Notes: generated by a model from the letters alone, not told the origin. A DNA stretch of 64,000 nucleotides from Coleophoma eucalyptorum (GCA_026120035.1 JALRME010000003.1:1674001-1738000), one strand, 5' to 3'. Shown: positions 10,464 to 22,906, numbered from the stretch's first letter. Translations and numbers: made by a program.

Positions 10464-12765
10464 CTAGAACTTCTCCATGAAGTTCTTCCTCACAGTCCAC
10501 ATGCGTGCGCGCTTTCCGAAGATGTACATTGGGATGGAGAAGGCCATGAGAATAAGTTGGATGACACCAACGTAGATGAAGACCTTCTTAGAGCCGTCCG
10601 ACTCCAGCCATGAAGTGAAGAATAGACTGAAGATCAAACCGTGCAAGATGTTCTTGCTAAAATTCAGTGTGACTAGCGCCTCGCCAGCATACTGTCGGTA
10701 CGAGTCGACACAGAAGGTGATGGATGTTGTCGAACCTAGAGAGCAGCCGAAGGAGATGATGCCGAAGAAGATGGTTGGCACAATCCATTGGTCGTGGATT
10801 TCTGCTGACCAGCCAAATCCCATCAAACCTATAACGGTTGAGATAGTGATGGGAATAGCCATTACGAGGCGGAACTCTGGTTCGTAGAGGCCACCATTTC
10901 TCTTCGACATAGCACGCACAATAATATCACTAACTTTGCCAGCAACTGCCGTACCTAAAACTCCTCCAATAAAGGGTGAGAGATAGATGAGACCAGCAGA
11001 GAGGGCCGAGAAGTTGTACGTATCTCTACTCCGATAAACGACAGACACTGATTCCGAGAGGACAATCAACCAGCCGACTGAGCAAGAATATACCACTGCT
11101 GACCAGAGAACGGCCGGATATGCAAAGAGCACAAAAGGTCTGAATGCTACACGAAACCAGTTATCTTGATGTAATCTCCCATTCCATGGTCTGAGCTGTT
11201 GGGCGAAGGTAAGTTTGGGGGCTTCTTTCAAAAAGGTCGTATATCGTGGAGGGGCGTTTGGTCTTGTGGATTTTGACTGCTGATTATCGTCTGGTCCTTG
11301 TTCGAATCCAGGACCTGACTCCAGCTCCTTCTCAGTCATTGGCACTGATAGAGTGGCATGTTTTCCAGCCGTTGGAACGGATTCAGGTGTGATCTCGTCA
11401 ACATTTGCGTCGTTAGTCAATTCATCTGCAGCGTTACCATCACCGCCAATTGTGCTCTGTTCGCTATCTAATTCTCCAGGAGCAAAACCAACATGTAGGC
11501 TCCGGTGTGGGCGAGACGTGACATGAGTATTTCCAGGGTCCTCAATGACACCGTCTGTTTGGTGCCCTAGGTTAGATTTCGACTTTTTCGGGTTGAGGAA
11601 TGAGAAAATAGAGTGTTTGTTTGACGAAGCACCACTGCGATTTTTAGGCCGAGGTGATCGATCCCAAAAGGTTTCGGGGACAAAGAGGAAGAGCAGAACC
11701 CAGCAGAATCCCACCACCATAGCCACGATCCTATACAAGTCAGTTTCTCCATAATAAGCATGGTATTTTATAATTTACCAAAATACCCAACGCCATTCCA
11801 TGCTTTGGATAATCGCAGCGCTGACCAAGGGAACCAAATTCTTTCCACCAAGCAAAAGTAATGTGTAAATGCCAATGCGGTATGCCTGTATTATAATTAG
11901 CTTGTGCTCATATTCCCAATCAGCTTGACTTACTCTCTCATGCAAGAAGAAAATCTCAGCAATAGTAGCCGACGGCAAACATTCTACGGGACTAACCGAC
12001 ATGCCCTGGAATATTCTGGCAATGAGCAGCGAGTTATAGCTTGGGGATGCGGCACACCAGCAGGATGTTGCAATAAACATAATGGCTCCAAACAAATACA
12101 CAGGACGCTTGCCATAGAGAATTGCTGTCGGGGAAGCTAGGACGGACCCGACTCCCAAACCCATCATGTATAGACCTGTAGTCAGAGAAATCTTGGACAC
12201 CGCCACATTGTATGTTGTGGCAACGTTACTGAAGCCAGCAGCCAAAATCGGCGTCATGCCACCGCCAACCATGCAGTACAGTCCCAAGGAAAGTAGTGCC
12301 GAGTCTCTGCGCCATGATGGCCAGTTCAAGGGGTCATTGTGAGAGTCATCGGGCTGGGGTTCGAGAATGATGGCGCCATCGGGGGTCTTTTTCTTATTCT
12401 CGGCTTTTGACTGACGCGACTGGCGACGGGTCTCAGGTGCTATAGAGTTCGACCGACTTGGATTTTGAGAAGTTGGAAGGGAGGAATGGGAGTTTCTGGC
12501 GGGTGCATTCCGAAGACCGAGGGGTGCATTGCGAGCACCAGTAAGCAGCAACACGGAGCCTTTTTGGGGAGAGAAAGTAAGTCCGTGAAAATAGGCAGAA
12601 GCGTCGCAGGTACCTACCAGGAACTTCATGAGTGATGCTGTCATTCAGCACTCCCATGCTCCATTTCGTTGGTTTCCCTTTATCATCGGCCATGTTCTCG
12701 TCGGGATCAAAGCGCCGAACTGGACTTTGATTCCTCTTCTCTACATTTGGCAAATCAGTCGCCAT
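10464..12765 (-). CDS. MFS transporter, HOL1-like drug:H+ antiporter group
   Basis: Exons 12618-12765, 11934-12559, 11779-11885 and 10464-11730 (minus) give 715 residues with all phases consistent. The N-terminal cytosolic part has the HEVPGSVLLL and DDSHNDPLNWPSWRRD motifs, which mark fungal HOL1-type MFS proteins (DHA1 family). Six TM segments follow, including MVGGGMTPILAAGF, GLGVGSVLASPTAILYGKRP (motif A region) and RIFQGMSVSPVECLP (motif C-like). The VPETFWDR motif ends the first half. A long hydrophilic loop of about 150 residues, rich in Ser, Glu and Pro, precedes the last six TMs, which end KRARMWTVRKNF. It should sit in the plasma membrane or vacuole and export or import small solutes or cations. 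The substrate cannot be told. Confidence 0.9.
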
Positions 12766-13831
12766 CGAAGGACGGTGTGATGGGAAGCTCGCGGCTCAGG
12801 AGGGTTGAATAGATTGGAAGAGTCGAGTGGCAAGGATTAATTTGAGATGCAGCGGCGGGACATATGGTATTCCAAGCTTGGCGATTAAGTTAACGAACTT
12901 GGCAGGCGATCGCGGGTAAGCAGGGGAAAATTCGGTGGCGTCGATAATTAGGAGCAAGGAAGCACAGAAGAATAAAGGGCCGGCGTAGGTTCTAGGACGG
13001 AGGGAGAAGAAGAAGAGGAGGAGAAAGGGCTTGTTGTTGTCGTTCTGAAGATGAAGGGAACTCGTTTACATGTACCCCACAATGCTCTGATAAGGACTTT
13101 CTTCGGGCGAAATAAGGGTAGCGAGTAAGACGGTGCTGGTGGAGTGCGGCTAGAAGGGCCAGTGGAAATTGCAAATTGAAGCTGCATGAAACAACACCGA
13201 GTGGTGTAGTCCGGCGGTGAGGCTTTTCTGATATACAGTCAGATGGTTGACCGAACCAAGATAAATCCTGTGTTTGAGAGAGGTGACGAAGGAGGGACAA
13301 GGATGCGGAAGGATGTGGAAGGGGGGAATGGAAAAGGGCGTATGGAGATGGGAAGTGGGAAGCTGGAAGCTGGGGCTGGAAACGAAGGATTCCCATGAGC
13401 AGGAGACGAGACGAGCAGTCAGTCATCTGGTCCCCTAATCCCGTCATATCTGATGTCTGCAATCCGAGGTCAGACTCGCCTGACTGACCCCTGGGCTCCT
13501 TCATTCGCCCAAGAGAAAAAGTATCAGGACCCGCCAGATGCGCATGCATGCATAAATGCTGATCCAGGCAATCTGATATTATGCCTTTGCCTGCTGGCCT
13601 TCTCCCATAGCCTCGTTGCCATACTCAGCCTGGCCGAACACGAACTGCTGTACGGTGACGCACGCCCAAGGAGCCTTTCTTTGCCGAGTTGCCCATTGTC
13701 GTTCATGTGAGAGCTGATCGACGACGATAAGCCGACCGACGAGACACTGCAAACCCGACCGGATTGCATGAGACCACTGTCCACCCCCCATGCCTCCACA
13801 CCGCGTACTCACACCCATCAACGCAACCGCC
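12766..13831. other. Divergent intergenic region between MFS and thioredoxin-like genes
   Basis: 1.07 kb separates two outward-facing genes, so it should hold both promoters. Purine-rich tracts on the plus strand lie near 12990-13030 and 13270-13390. A 185-codon open frame on the minus strand (12992-13549) is low-complexity and not believed. Confidence 0.5.
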
Positions 13832-14536
13832 ATGATCACGAGAACCAGCACGCGCTTGCTCCGTCTCCGGCTGTCCAGCAACTCGGCCAGCCTCTCGCCC
13901 ATTGTGCTCGCCCTCCCCATCCGGCCTTTCTCCAGCACCAAGGACCAGAAAGCCGCAGCCAAGAACCGCATCTACACACCGTTTGGCCTCCCCTGCCTTC
14001 CCCTGCCCCTCCCCCATCCTTCCCTCTCCTCTGCTTCCCCACACTTCTGGGGAAAGTCCCAATCGTCCATCGTGGTGAAAGCCTGCTGACCCCTATAACA
14101 TAGCGTGCGCCGCCCCGATGACTTTGAGACATACAAGCTCCTCTCGTCATCCTCGCGGGTTCCACTCTTGACTTTTTGGACGGCCTCGTACTGCAGCACC
14201 TGCCGCGCCGTGTCGCCGATCCTGGAGGAGCTGGTCAATGCCGGGGTAGGAGAGGAAGAGGGCGGAGTGGCATATTGTGAGCTTGAGTATGATTCCCCTG
14301 ACATCATGAGTAGTGGGCTGGGCATGACCTATATGATCACCTCCATGCCTACCCTCCTCAGCTTCGACAGAGGTGAACCGCAAACCGAGACCAAGGTTAC
14401 CGATCCGAGGAAGATGAAGGATAGGGAGTGGTTGAAGGAGTGGATCAGGACGGAGGCGAGGAGGCAAGGTGGTGGTGGGGGAGGGACAACTGCAAAGGGT
14501 TTGTTTGGAGGACTCTTTGGTGGAGATTCAAAATAA
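13832..14536 (+). CDS. Mitochondrial thioredoxin-like protein (CSTC)
   Basis: Exons 13832-13980 and 14104-14536 give 193 residues. The N-terminal ~45 residues (MITRTSTRLLRLRLSSNSA...) are Arg/Ser/Leu-rich with no acids, a typical mitochondrial presequence. The fold follows: a strand VPLLTFWTASYC, then the active site YCSTCRAVSP (CxxC with Ser-Thr between), then GMTYMITSMPTLLSF with the cis-proline of thioredoxins. The C-terminus ends in a Gly-rich stretch (GGGGG, GLFGGLFGGDSK), an unusual tail. CSTC differs from canonical CGPC, so this is a thioredoxin-domain protein of uncertain redox role rather than classical TRX. The spliced phase (2+1) restores the frame exactly. Confidence 0.85.
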
Positions 14537-14767
14537 AGCATTGGGAACGTTTCTCATTGTTGTATGTGTAAGTAATCACTCACTCGCCGAAACCTCGCCA
14601 TTGCATGAATGATCTATCTGTGACCAGAGCCGTCGGTATGTATGGTATGTCTCACCAAACCCCGATGTTTTAACAGCATGACTCGATATATAACTCGATT
14701 TAAGGTTCGTTTCGTCGTAACCACTTCCAACCCATTTATCTACAGATATATAAAAAACTATATCCTT

Positions 14768-15467
14768 TTATGGGTTATAAAAGACCTCTTCCAACCCCTT
14801 CCACCATGCAGGCTCACCAGCAACACTGCTTTTGGCGCCCTTGACGTATGATTCTTGATATCCATCCGTCATCTTCCACCACTCTTGCACCTTGGGGTTC
14901 TCTCGCATCCGCTCCATATCACCTTCCCAGTCGTAGCCGACGTACTTGAAAGACGCGAAGAGAGTTCCAGTCGAGGCATCGTGGAAAATTGAATCTATAG
15001 CGGAAACACTACGTTAGCTTGGATCTTATGCAACGGCTTCGCTTCCAGTCCGGCATAATGTGGTGCTCGCCGTAGTCCTAAACATCAGACGAGCTGCCAA
15101 CTAAGCATTGGGTATAGTGTCATCCCAAGTCCAAGCCATGTCAACATTCAACCAAAACTCCCCACTCCCAACCTTGTCACCCACAAACTCCCCCCAGCAC
15201 CATCCCCAAAATTCTTCTTACAAGAAGAAGGAAAGATAAGAAAAAAAGTCACAACTCACAATCCTCAATGTTAGAGTTCTTAATCTGCTGCAACACCTCC
15301 GGCCACACCCGAGCATGGCACTCCTTGTACTTATCCACAAACTCTGGCTTGAGCTTCACAATCTGCGCGATCCGCTTCCCAGCATATTTCTGCTTGAAGG
15401 AGGGCGCGGAAGTCGACGCCGGCGTGTTGGGTGTAGTTGGCGAGGTTGAAGCAGAGACAGACCACAT
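14768..15467 (-). CDS. L-rhamnose mutarotase family protein (DUF718)
   Basis: Exons 15260-15467 and 14768-14994 (261-nt minus-strand intron) give 144 residues. After a ~30-residue Ser/Thr/Pro-rich N-terminus come GKRIAQIVKLKPEFVDKY, the KYKECHARVWPEVL helix with the family His, NIEDYSIF across the splice junction, LFASFKYVGYDWEGDM, VQEWWKMTD and finally WWKGLEEVF. This order is that of RhaM-type mutarotases, which interconvert alpha and beta L-rhamnose; the general family also contains related sugar mutarotases. The conserved His and the paired Trp residues that stack on the sugar are present. No other rhamnose catabolic gene is adjacent. Confidence 0.88.
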
Positions 15468-17018
15468 GGTTGCTTTTTTCTTTCCTATCCGGCCGGTCTT
15501 TTGGGGTTCCTTTTTTTTGAAAGGGAGGGAAGGGAAGGAAGGAAGGGATGATTAAGCCCTTTCTTCAATTTCTTTTTTCTTTGTAGGTGTTAAAAGACAG
15601 AGGAGAAATCTCTAAAAAGTTTTCCCAGGAAAGTAGCTATGGTGAGAGAGAGAGAGAGAAAGAGCAGAAAAAGAATTGAGGGCCGAGGGACGGAGGGGAG
15701 CTGGGAGGAGGAGGGGAGGCTCAGGTGCTTCGGTGGAAGTGGGGTCGAGGACACTGTTGTTCGCACGAAGCTCTACTTTAATGCGGGGTCTCCGAGCTGG
15801 AAACGAATCATGTAATTGTGAAAGAGCTGCTCAAGGGTGTTCGGAAGAATTTTCCAATGCCAATGGATCCAAAAAATAAAAGTTAAGGTGTCGGGTTGGT
15901 GAGGAAAAGGGGGGGGGGATTTGGAGGTGTCTCTTGTGAAAAGATGATGTGATGCTTAGGGAGGCTAAGAGAACCACCGGTTGGGTTTCTCTGCTGGCTG
16001 TTGTGGGAGAGGGGGGGGAGCTCGAGCTCGAGCTGTAGCTGGAGCTGGAGCTGTCATTGATTAAGGTGACGAACCAGCTTACCTGAGCTTGGCTGACTAG
16101 CTGGTTGGTCCTGGTCCTGCACCCTACGATTTCTAAGCCGGAACGCTGAGGGACCACAACCATTCCACAGGTATGCAGCAATGAATGACAACCACAACCC
16201 ACTTTTTTTTTTCTCCCTTGAGGATTTCAAGCTTTGGTTCGAGATATTAAGGGCGAACTATGCTATGAAATATCCCTAGATGCTAAGGCTTGTTTAAATG
16301 TGAAAGCTGTTGGCAGCTTGGGAGCTAGAACCCCTGGTGGTAAAGCGTTGGAGGGGTACCGTACAGGATCTCCCAGGCCTTGGCAACCTAACTATCTCCC
16401 ACTCTCTCTTCCCGGCAAAGGAAGCGCGCCGGCGCCAGGTGGGTTAGAAATAGTTCGGGCAGCGCAGTTGAAACACATGGTAATGCCATGGTGTATAAAA
16501 CCCCGATGATCAGTCTCCTTCTTAGAAGATGATAGAGGCCTATGAGATTCGGTATGACCTTACGAACCATGGATTGATCATATTGTATTGTATCCGGCAC
16601 TGCCCATCGACATGACACTCACTCTCCGCATGACTGCACACTTTAGCGACTCTGACCGAGGTATAGATTTATAGCAAGCCCTCCGAGACGCTTGACTCTA
16701 GATCTTCTTGTACATCAAATCTACCCCAGGCTAAAGCGTAACTATATAATCTTGAATCTGTGCTTGATACTTGATTCGATTATGGAAAACCCATTTCCAT
16801 CCCGAACCTTAGCCATACCCGTTTGCTCCCCGCAAGCTTTTCTTGATTTACAAATATGCTCCCATGCGGTAACAGAAACCCCTAAGAAAGAGTAAAATGA
16901 AGGTTTGGACGATATTAAAGAGTGCGTGGGAGTTTGCTTGACTGCAAAGTAAAGAATTGAAGACGTTGCCGCGTCGTTTCCCTATATTACAACTCTCCGT
17001 GGCTAACAGATTCTCGCT
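15468..17018. other. Intergenic region with simple repeats
   Basis: 1.55 kb lie upstream of the mutarotase gene and downstream of the Gdt1 gene. Purine-rich microsatellite sequence (GA repeats) is at 15642-15660. A 6-bp unit array, gagctc then gctgga, is near 16019-16055. Otherwise I see no coding signal and no tRNA. Confidence 0.45.
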
Positions 17019-18726
17019 TTAAGCATACCATAATGCCTCAACTAGATAGATGACTCCAAAGACCAAAAAGGCACCTGCGCCACCCAATGTTACTGGAAAA
17101 TGTTAGTCTGCAGTCATGGAAAGATGCGAGAAATACGTACCAACTCTCAAGCTGACCTTACCGGCTATAGCTCGGCCGCCAATGACAGCTACGCCTGTAC
17201 ACATCGCGTGTCCACTAATAGCTCCACCCGTAACCCACCAGTAGTCCTGTCCAGCTGCCATTGCAATGGTAGCAATCTGACTTCTGTCGCCCCATTCTCC
17301 CAGGAAAGTCATCACGAAAGTTTGGACCCAGGCCGGGCTAAGCAGGAGAGATAGAAGGTTGTTGAGACCGCCTACAGCACTCTTGAACTTGGATCTTGGT
17401 GGTGATGGGGATCGGTCGGGAGATGACGAAGGACTGCGCGGTGGTGAAGGTAATCGGGAGCCGGACCTGGACTTTCTGGTACTCCTGCTGCGGCCAAGAC
17501 CAGACTCAAGCACGTAGGGTGAGATTGAGGACCGTCTTCTTCCCTGTTTTCGTGCGAGATGTTCTTTCTCCTCTAATTCCATTTCCACCTCTTGCATCTC
17601 AGCTGTGACGCCCTCCTCTGGACTTAAAGCCAAACCTTCCTTCAACATTCGTGCGCCGAAAATAAGAAATAATGCTGAAGCTAGAAAATTTGTAAACTTC
17701 TTTGGAATCAAAGTTGGCACTGCGTGACCCAAGACTGCCGATAAAATAGTCATAGTGATGAGTGCCGAAAACGCTGCAGAGAACACAAGAAGTCTGTCGT
17801 GCTTCATAGCCATGAGAGCAGCAATCAAGAATGTCTTGTCGCCAATCTCGGAGAATAAAATCATAGTCAGTGACAGAACAAAAGAGTGTAGAGGCTGTAT
17901 AAGCCCTTCTCCTCCAATTTCCTTCAATGCGTCCGAACTGGGGGTCTTCTTTGAGTCTGCTTTGCTAACGTCGAGGTGATCCTTATTCGCAGAGTTGGGG
18001 ACCGGATGAGGGAGATCATGAGGTTTATTTGGGAGACCAGCAGGTTTCTGATTATGTCAGTAAATGGCGAGCCATTGAATATATTAGTCTTACCTCCAAG
18101 CCCGAGAGCGAATCTGCCTCATCACCCTCGATAGAATCAAGGTCTTTGACTCTGCCATTCTTCCCCGGCTCACCCTGAGGAAGTGGAGGTGCCTCCTTGG
18201 GAGAACCAGGTTTTTTCTCCGATTTCTCACCAGTCTGCCCTTCTTGTGCTTTGCGCGCCTTTTCTTTCTCGCTCACTCCGCCCTCTGTTCCTGTCGTACC
18301 TTCTTTTGGCTTTGTTCGACCAGGGTCATCCATTACCCCATCGTTGCTCTGTGGAATTTTCACACCATCAACAATTGTCGGGTCTTTTGGAGCATTCTTT
18401 AATGGAGGAAGCTCATTCGCCGGCTCTTTGGCTCCAGTATCGGTAGCGGTCTTCGACTTCTTCTCTCCGGTATCCACGAAGGGTCCAGCATGAGGCTTCC
18501 CATCTTTTCCGTCTACTGGTGCGTCTTTCGTACCAAGATGCGAAGGTCGGTTTGATGTTGCATCCACGAGCGACCCGGCGGTCTCCGAGGTCGATTTCGT
18601 GTCTATGTTCTCAACTCTCCTGACCAGACGTGGCAACGAGCTGTCCGGCGCAACATTGGAGAGCGCCGATGCGATGGCGGGCAAGAGGAGTAGGAGCAAT
18701 GGCGACTGCCTTCTTCGCAACCTCAT
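17019..18726 (-). CDS. GDT1: Gdt1-like (UPF0016/TMEM165) Ca2+/Mn2+ transporter
   Basis: Exons 18094-18726, 17141-18047 and 17019-17092 give 537 residues. The start at 18726 (MRLRRRQSPLLLLLLPAIAS) gives a clean signal peptide; an upstream in-frame ATG at 18747 would add seven residues. About 210 residues of Pro/Lys/Gly/Glu-rich luminal sequence follow. The transporter proper has two homologous halves, each with the family signature E-x-G-D-[KR]-[ST]: LFSEIGDKTFL in the first and FLGEWGDRSQIA in the second, separated by a Ser/Arg/Pro-rich loop. The last exon adds a final helix (FLVFGVIYLVEALWYA). Yeast Gdt1 is a Golgi cation/proton exchanger supplying Mn2+ and Ca2+ for glycosylation. The long low-complexity N-terminus makes this protein nearly twice yeast length. 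Confidence 0.92.
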
Positions 18727-19618
18727 CTTGCTGGATATGTAGATCAAAAGATGAGCCCGGCTGAGAGAGAAAGGCCGGGAAATGTTACAGGTCGTGTGAG
18801 ACGGCGAATGACGTGGCTACTTGAACCCTTCTGAAAAGGCTCAGGTTAGTGCTGATGCTGAAGCGGCTTGGAGAGGAACAGGAATAGCGACTGACGGACG
18901 GTGATGGGTGAGAAGAGAGCGTGAACACAAAGAGAAAGCTGTCGTGTGGAGAGAAGGAGGTCCTCTGCAGAAGTTGTCTGCTGCAGGCAGTGCTCGTCTC
19001 CTTGCGCTACGCAGATCTTTAGTTCCCTGTGTGAAGCCGAGCAGCAGGGATCAGAGATGCGTCTAGAAAGGGGGAACTGGTCCGTGGGTCTTTGGCCTAT
19101 CACGTCTCGCAAGAACAACGGCTTCAAGTAGAGAGTTCACAACTCTGCCGTGGTCAATGTGGAGGAGTTATGGGCAGAAGCAATAATGGGATGACATATT
19201 TCCAATAAATCGCGTCGAAATGCAGTTCGCGAGGAAGCAAAAACCTTATGTTGAAGTTTCTTGGTGGCCAGATTTCACCGTCCATCTGGGCGCCAAAAAT
19301 AGTTTAAACTTGGGTGGCCCTGCTCCGAGAAATATGGAGCGGGGGATTGGAAAGTCCCGTGATATTCTCCACAACACGTCCTTTCTATTTGCTATTCTAT
19401 TCTGGGACAAGACGGACAAGACACCCAGGCGTGCCTCAGGTACACACGTCGCGTCAAAGATTAAGCTAAGTCAACACAGAAATTGATCCGAGCGTATCGA
19501 GTATCAGCATCCAACGCGCCGCGATCCGAAAAAGAAAATACACGACGAGCACGGCGACGGCGACGGCGACGACGTCCACCACCACCACCACCACCACCAC
19601 CACTACGAGCATCGCAGG
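18727..19618. other. Divergent promoter region, Gdt1 / telobox protein
   Basis: About 0.9 kb between two outward-facing genes. The plus-strand leader ends in a (CAC)9 microsatellite at 19577-19603. That run is in frame with the downstream ATG, but no start codon lies between it and the upstream stop. Confidence 0.5.
19577..19603 (+). repeat. (CAC)9 microsatellite
   Basis: Nine perfect CAC units sit 15 bp before the ATG of the telobox gene, preceded by GGCGAC repeats. Confidence 0.9.
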
Positions 19619-22407
19619 ATGGCAGGTCGACCGTCTATGCGCTCTTCAGTGACTGGCGACCTTCCCTCCTCTCCAGTAACAGCCGCGGTTTCTAGGCAGT
19701 CGCAAAGTCCTGTTGGTCGAAGGACGCGATCCACACGAAGTCAGAGCATTGAGCTTGGGCAGATTGATATCGCGTCAAAACGTCCTCGGCGAAGGGGCCC
19801 GCGACAGGGTAGCGTGGAAAGTGTTGAAAGTAACACAAGTACAGGCAGCAAAGCTGGCCGCAGGAAGAAGATACCCCGCCCTGCAGTGATTGCGCCTGGT
19901 GAGTAATTGACAACTCCACCGCAGATCGTACAAGTACGGACCCTGAACTGGACCGATAGGTTTATCCATGGTACAAGAAGACCAGGAGGTCGAACGAGTC
20001 GAAGGGAAGCAACAAGGCGTCGTTGAGAATATCGAATTGGAAGTGAACGATGAATACGCCGAGAGTATGCAGTCACCTGGAGCGGCATCACAAATGTCTG
20101 GCACAACAGCTATGACTTCGATTTCGTCCCGAGAGTTGGCTACTCTCGACTCGTCTATGATTCTTGAGGTTTTGCCAGATCTCTTCCAAACCGCAGATCA
20201 GGTATTGAGTCTTCTCGCCCCGCCAAAAGCTAGCACCGATATAGTGCAGGCCATTGTCAAAGACCTTAGGATTCCAGGCACACGAAGAGGGAAGCTGTTG
20301 ACGAACAAGGAAAAGAACTTTGTCACTGCTGCAGAAAACTACACGAGTGACATAGGCCGGACTGAGCTTCCATTCATAAGTACCTCGATTATCCTAAGAA
20401 AGCTTCTTGGTACTGCAGACCCAGGTTTTGGCGATTTTAGGCCCGATGCTATTATACACGCGGCCAACATTGCCTTCCTAGCAAAACGGCTCTTGGTGCT
20501 TCATGAGGATGGCAATGATGTGTTGAGGGACCTGCAGCTCCTCGAGAACGCATTTCCTGCAGCATTTGTGTCCGAGTTTGACGCCGAAGTCAAGTTTGGT
20601 AGCAGCACTCTGCTGAAGCAAAGTTTTGAAGTTGCGCTGGAATTGCGCACCCAGATCGCCATTGCGCAGCTTAAACACTGGCGAGAATCTCGGGATTTTG
20701 ATCCAGTCAAGCTGCTAGCAGCGATCTTCCTCGAGACTGATATTGATAATGGCGACGAGATTGCAACCAAAGGTGTGGCTGGCATTCCCCTCGAAAGCTT
20801 GAGCCTTAAGGAGCAGGAACCGTATATTTCCACTCGCATCGATGCCATTAGAGAATCATTCAACCAGGGCAAAGATGAAGGCCCTGGTGGTGATTCGGTC
20901 GACTTTGATCAACTGGAAACCTCCTTTCCATGGTCCGGATTCTTGACACTGGTAGTGCAGTGGTCTCGTTCTCGTCTCAACGAAATCAATACCAGTATTG
21001 AACAACAAGGTGGCGTGCAGAATATTGCACAGTCTCTCATTCAAGTCACAAAAGAGAGTGACAGTCAGCTTGATGTTAGCTTTGAATCCTCTGCACCGGT
21101 TGTGGATCAACATATAGCACAAAAGTCTGAGGCTGATCTACTACCTGCACCTGAAATTGCTTCTTCGAAAAGGTATGTATTGGACTGTGTCTCTACTTCC
21201 TTTGTAGCATATTCTCACAATACTCGCCTTGTATATACACTAACAAAGAACAGTCTTTTGTCAAGATCATCTCTAGCTTATATCAAGAGCAGATACAAAG
21301 GCAATCCCGGATCCTCTGCTTTGAATCCACAACAGAACGAGACTGTTGCTGCACAGCAGCATAACGTCATAGCTTCTTCATTTCCAAATATCCACACACC
21401 ATCACATCAGGTTCAACTTCCTAAAGAGCGAGCTACTGAACCTGTGAAGCTCGGCCAAGGAATGCGTGATGTGGTTCGAAAACTTGACTTTGCTGTGGAC
21501 ACTCGTCCAAATCCCATTGGAGATGATCCTGTAAACAGACCGATCCAGCAATATGTCGCGTCCTGGGACAGTGTCACCCGCGAAAAAAACAAAGAGAACC
21601 GGCCTACGGCCCAGGAGCTCGATCAAACAAGAGGCGTCAAGCGTCGATACGTGGATCCTCAGCCGGGTGCTCAGAAGATCCAGTTTGACAGCCAGGAAGA
21701 GACGTCTCCTGAACCACCTCCCAGGAAACGAGTTCGTCTCGAAGCAGAGGTCAGTGAGAGTGAGGATGAAGATGCAGTGTTTCAAACAGACCAGAGACCA
21801 GAGCTACCTCGAAGAAAATCAACAACACCTATTGAACGCGAACCATCTCCAGAGCTTGACAAGCAAAGGTCCCCCAAACGTAGGGCGACTGTTAACCGAC
21901 GTGGATCTAATAGACGCAGTCAACGACAGCCTTCACCAGAGGAGGACGTCTTGTCCAATAATGATGACGACGATGCGCCGCCTCCAACATACCCGTCAGT
22001 TGCTGCCCTAGCTAATCAAGAAGGCACCATAGCAAGAGCAAGGCGGCCTATCATGTCTCAAACCCGTATACCCTGGTCAGAGCGAGACGCCAATCGCCTT
22101 CGAGATTTGATAGCCATTTATGGCTGTTCTTGGTCGGCCATCGAGAAGAGAGGTGGATTCGAGGTGGATCGTGGCCAAGTTGGTCTGAAAGATAAGGCAC
22201 GCAACATGAAGGTCGCATATTTAAAGTAAGTGCCCTGTGGATTTCACAGTTTTCATGTGCTGATATAGCTGACCGGCTTTTAGGGCTGGGATGTGTCAAG
22301 ATGCCTTGCCCATGAACTTTGAGAACGTGCCTCTGGACAAGAAATCTCTGAATGCCGTCAGGGCTGTCCTTGGGAACGTGGACAGTAATGGCTATCCACT
22401 TGATTAA
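19619..22407 (+). CDS. TRFH + telobox-Myb DNA-binding protein (Tbf1/Taz1-like)
   Basis: Exons 19619-19898, 19960-21172, 21254-22225 and 22284-22407 give 862 residues, with phases matching at each junction. The N-terminus is basic and disordered. Around residues 165-430 is an alpha-helical region (ADQVLSLLAPPKASTD, RRGKLLTNKEKNFV, IILRKLLG) that fits the TRF-homology dimerisation domain. A charged, disordered linker follows. The C-terminus holds one Myb repeat starting IPWSERDANRLRDL, with GCSWSAIEK and the third helix GQVGLKDKARNMKVAY, a clear variant of the telobox VDLKDKxRN that reads TTAGGG DNA. Tbf1, Taz1 and human TRF1/2 share this plan: telomere protection or regulation of subtelomeric and housekeeping promoters. 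Which role applies here is open. Intron 2 is in frame and stop-free. Confidence 0.88.
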
Positions 22408-22906
22408 TGAAACTATACAGGGTGCTCTTTTTGGTAGAGCTGGAGTTGAGGCGATGATTTGTTATATTGATACCCATTCTTGTGAATCAGGGGCGTCGGC
22501 CACAATTGGTGATTGTCTTCCAATTGAGTTGCCTTGGCATGTTCATAAGAAAATGCCAGATCACTCAATATTTTATAATTTCATGACATGAAATTGTCTT
22601 GCATCTTACTCTTATACATGACAACTGACAGAGCCAGTGTTGCAACTCTTGATATCGAGTCAACTCATGCTTTTGATTTATGGAGGATGTTGTCTTATTG
22701 CCCTTTTCAAAATGTTTGTAAAACAGATAATTTAAACAGATCAATTACGCCGTGTTTTCCAAATTAAGAGGGCCATCCATATCTCCTATCATTCTTTACA
22801 AATTAAAAATTGCCTAATCTGTGCAGTACCTCCCGAAAAGAAACCCCGGGATTTCTAAAGAATGTAGTAAAACAAACCCGAACAAGCACCAATCTCACTC
22901 ACTCAC
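22408..22906. other. Convergent AT-rich intergenic region
   Basis: Two genes converge here. The sequence is AT-rich, especially 22550-22830, and suits 3' UTRs and polyadenylation; no coding signal. Confidence 0.5.

Noticed and set aside
12992..13549. 185-codon minus-strand open frame between MFS and thioredoxin-like genes
   Set aside because: Low-complexity Ser/Leu/Pro composition, no family features, and it fills a divergent promoter region.
13240..13560. Possible tRNA, rRNA or CRISPR structures anywhere in the window
   Set aside because: I looked for cloverleaf-like T-loop motifs and spaced repeats throughout and found none that folds or repeats convincingly; CRISPR is not expected in a fungal nucleus.
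15831..16202. 123-codon minus-strand frame
   Set aside because: Driven by the gagctc/gctgga simple repeat (Ser runs).
21553..22011. 152-codon plus-strand frame inside the telobox gene
   Set aside because: Shadow in another frame of exon 3, which has strong domain evidence.
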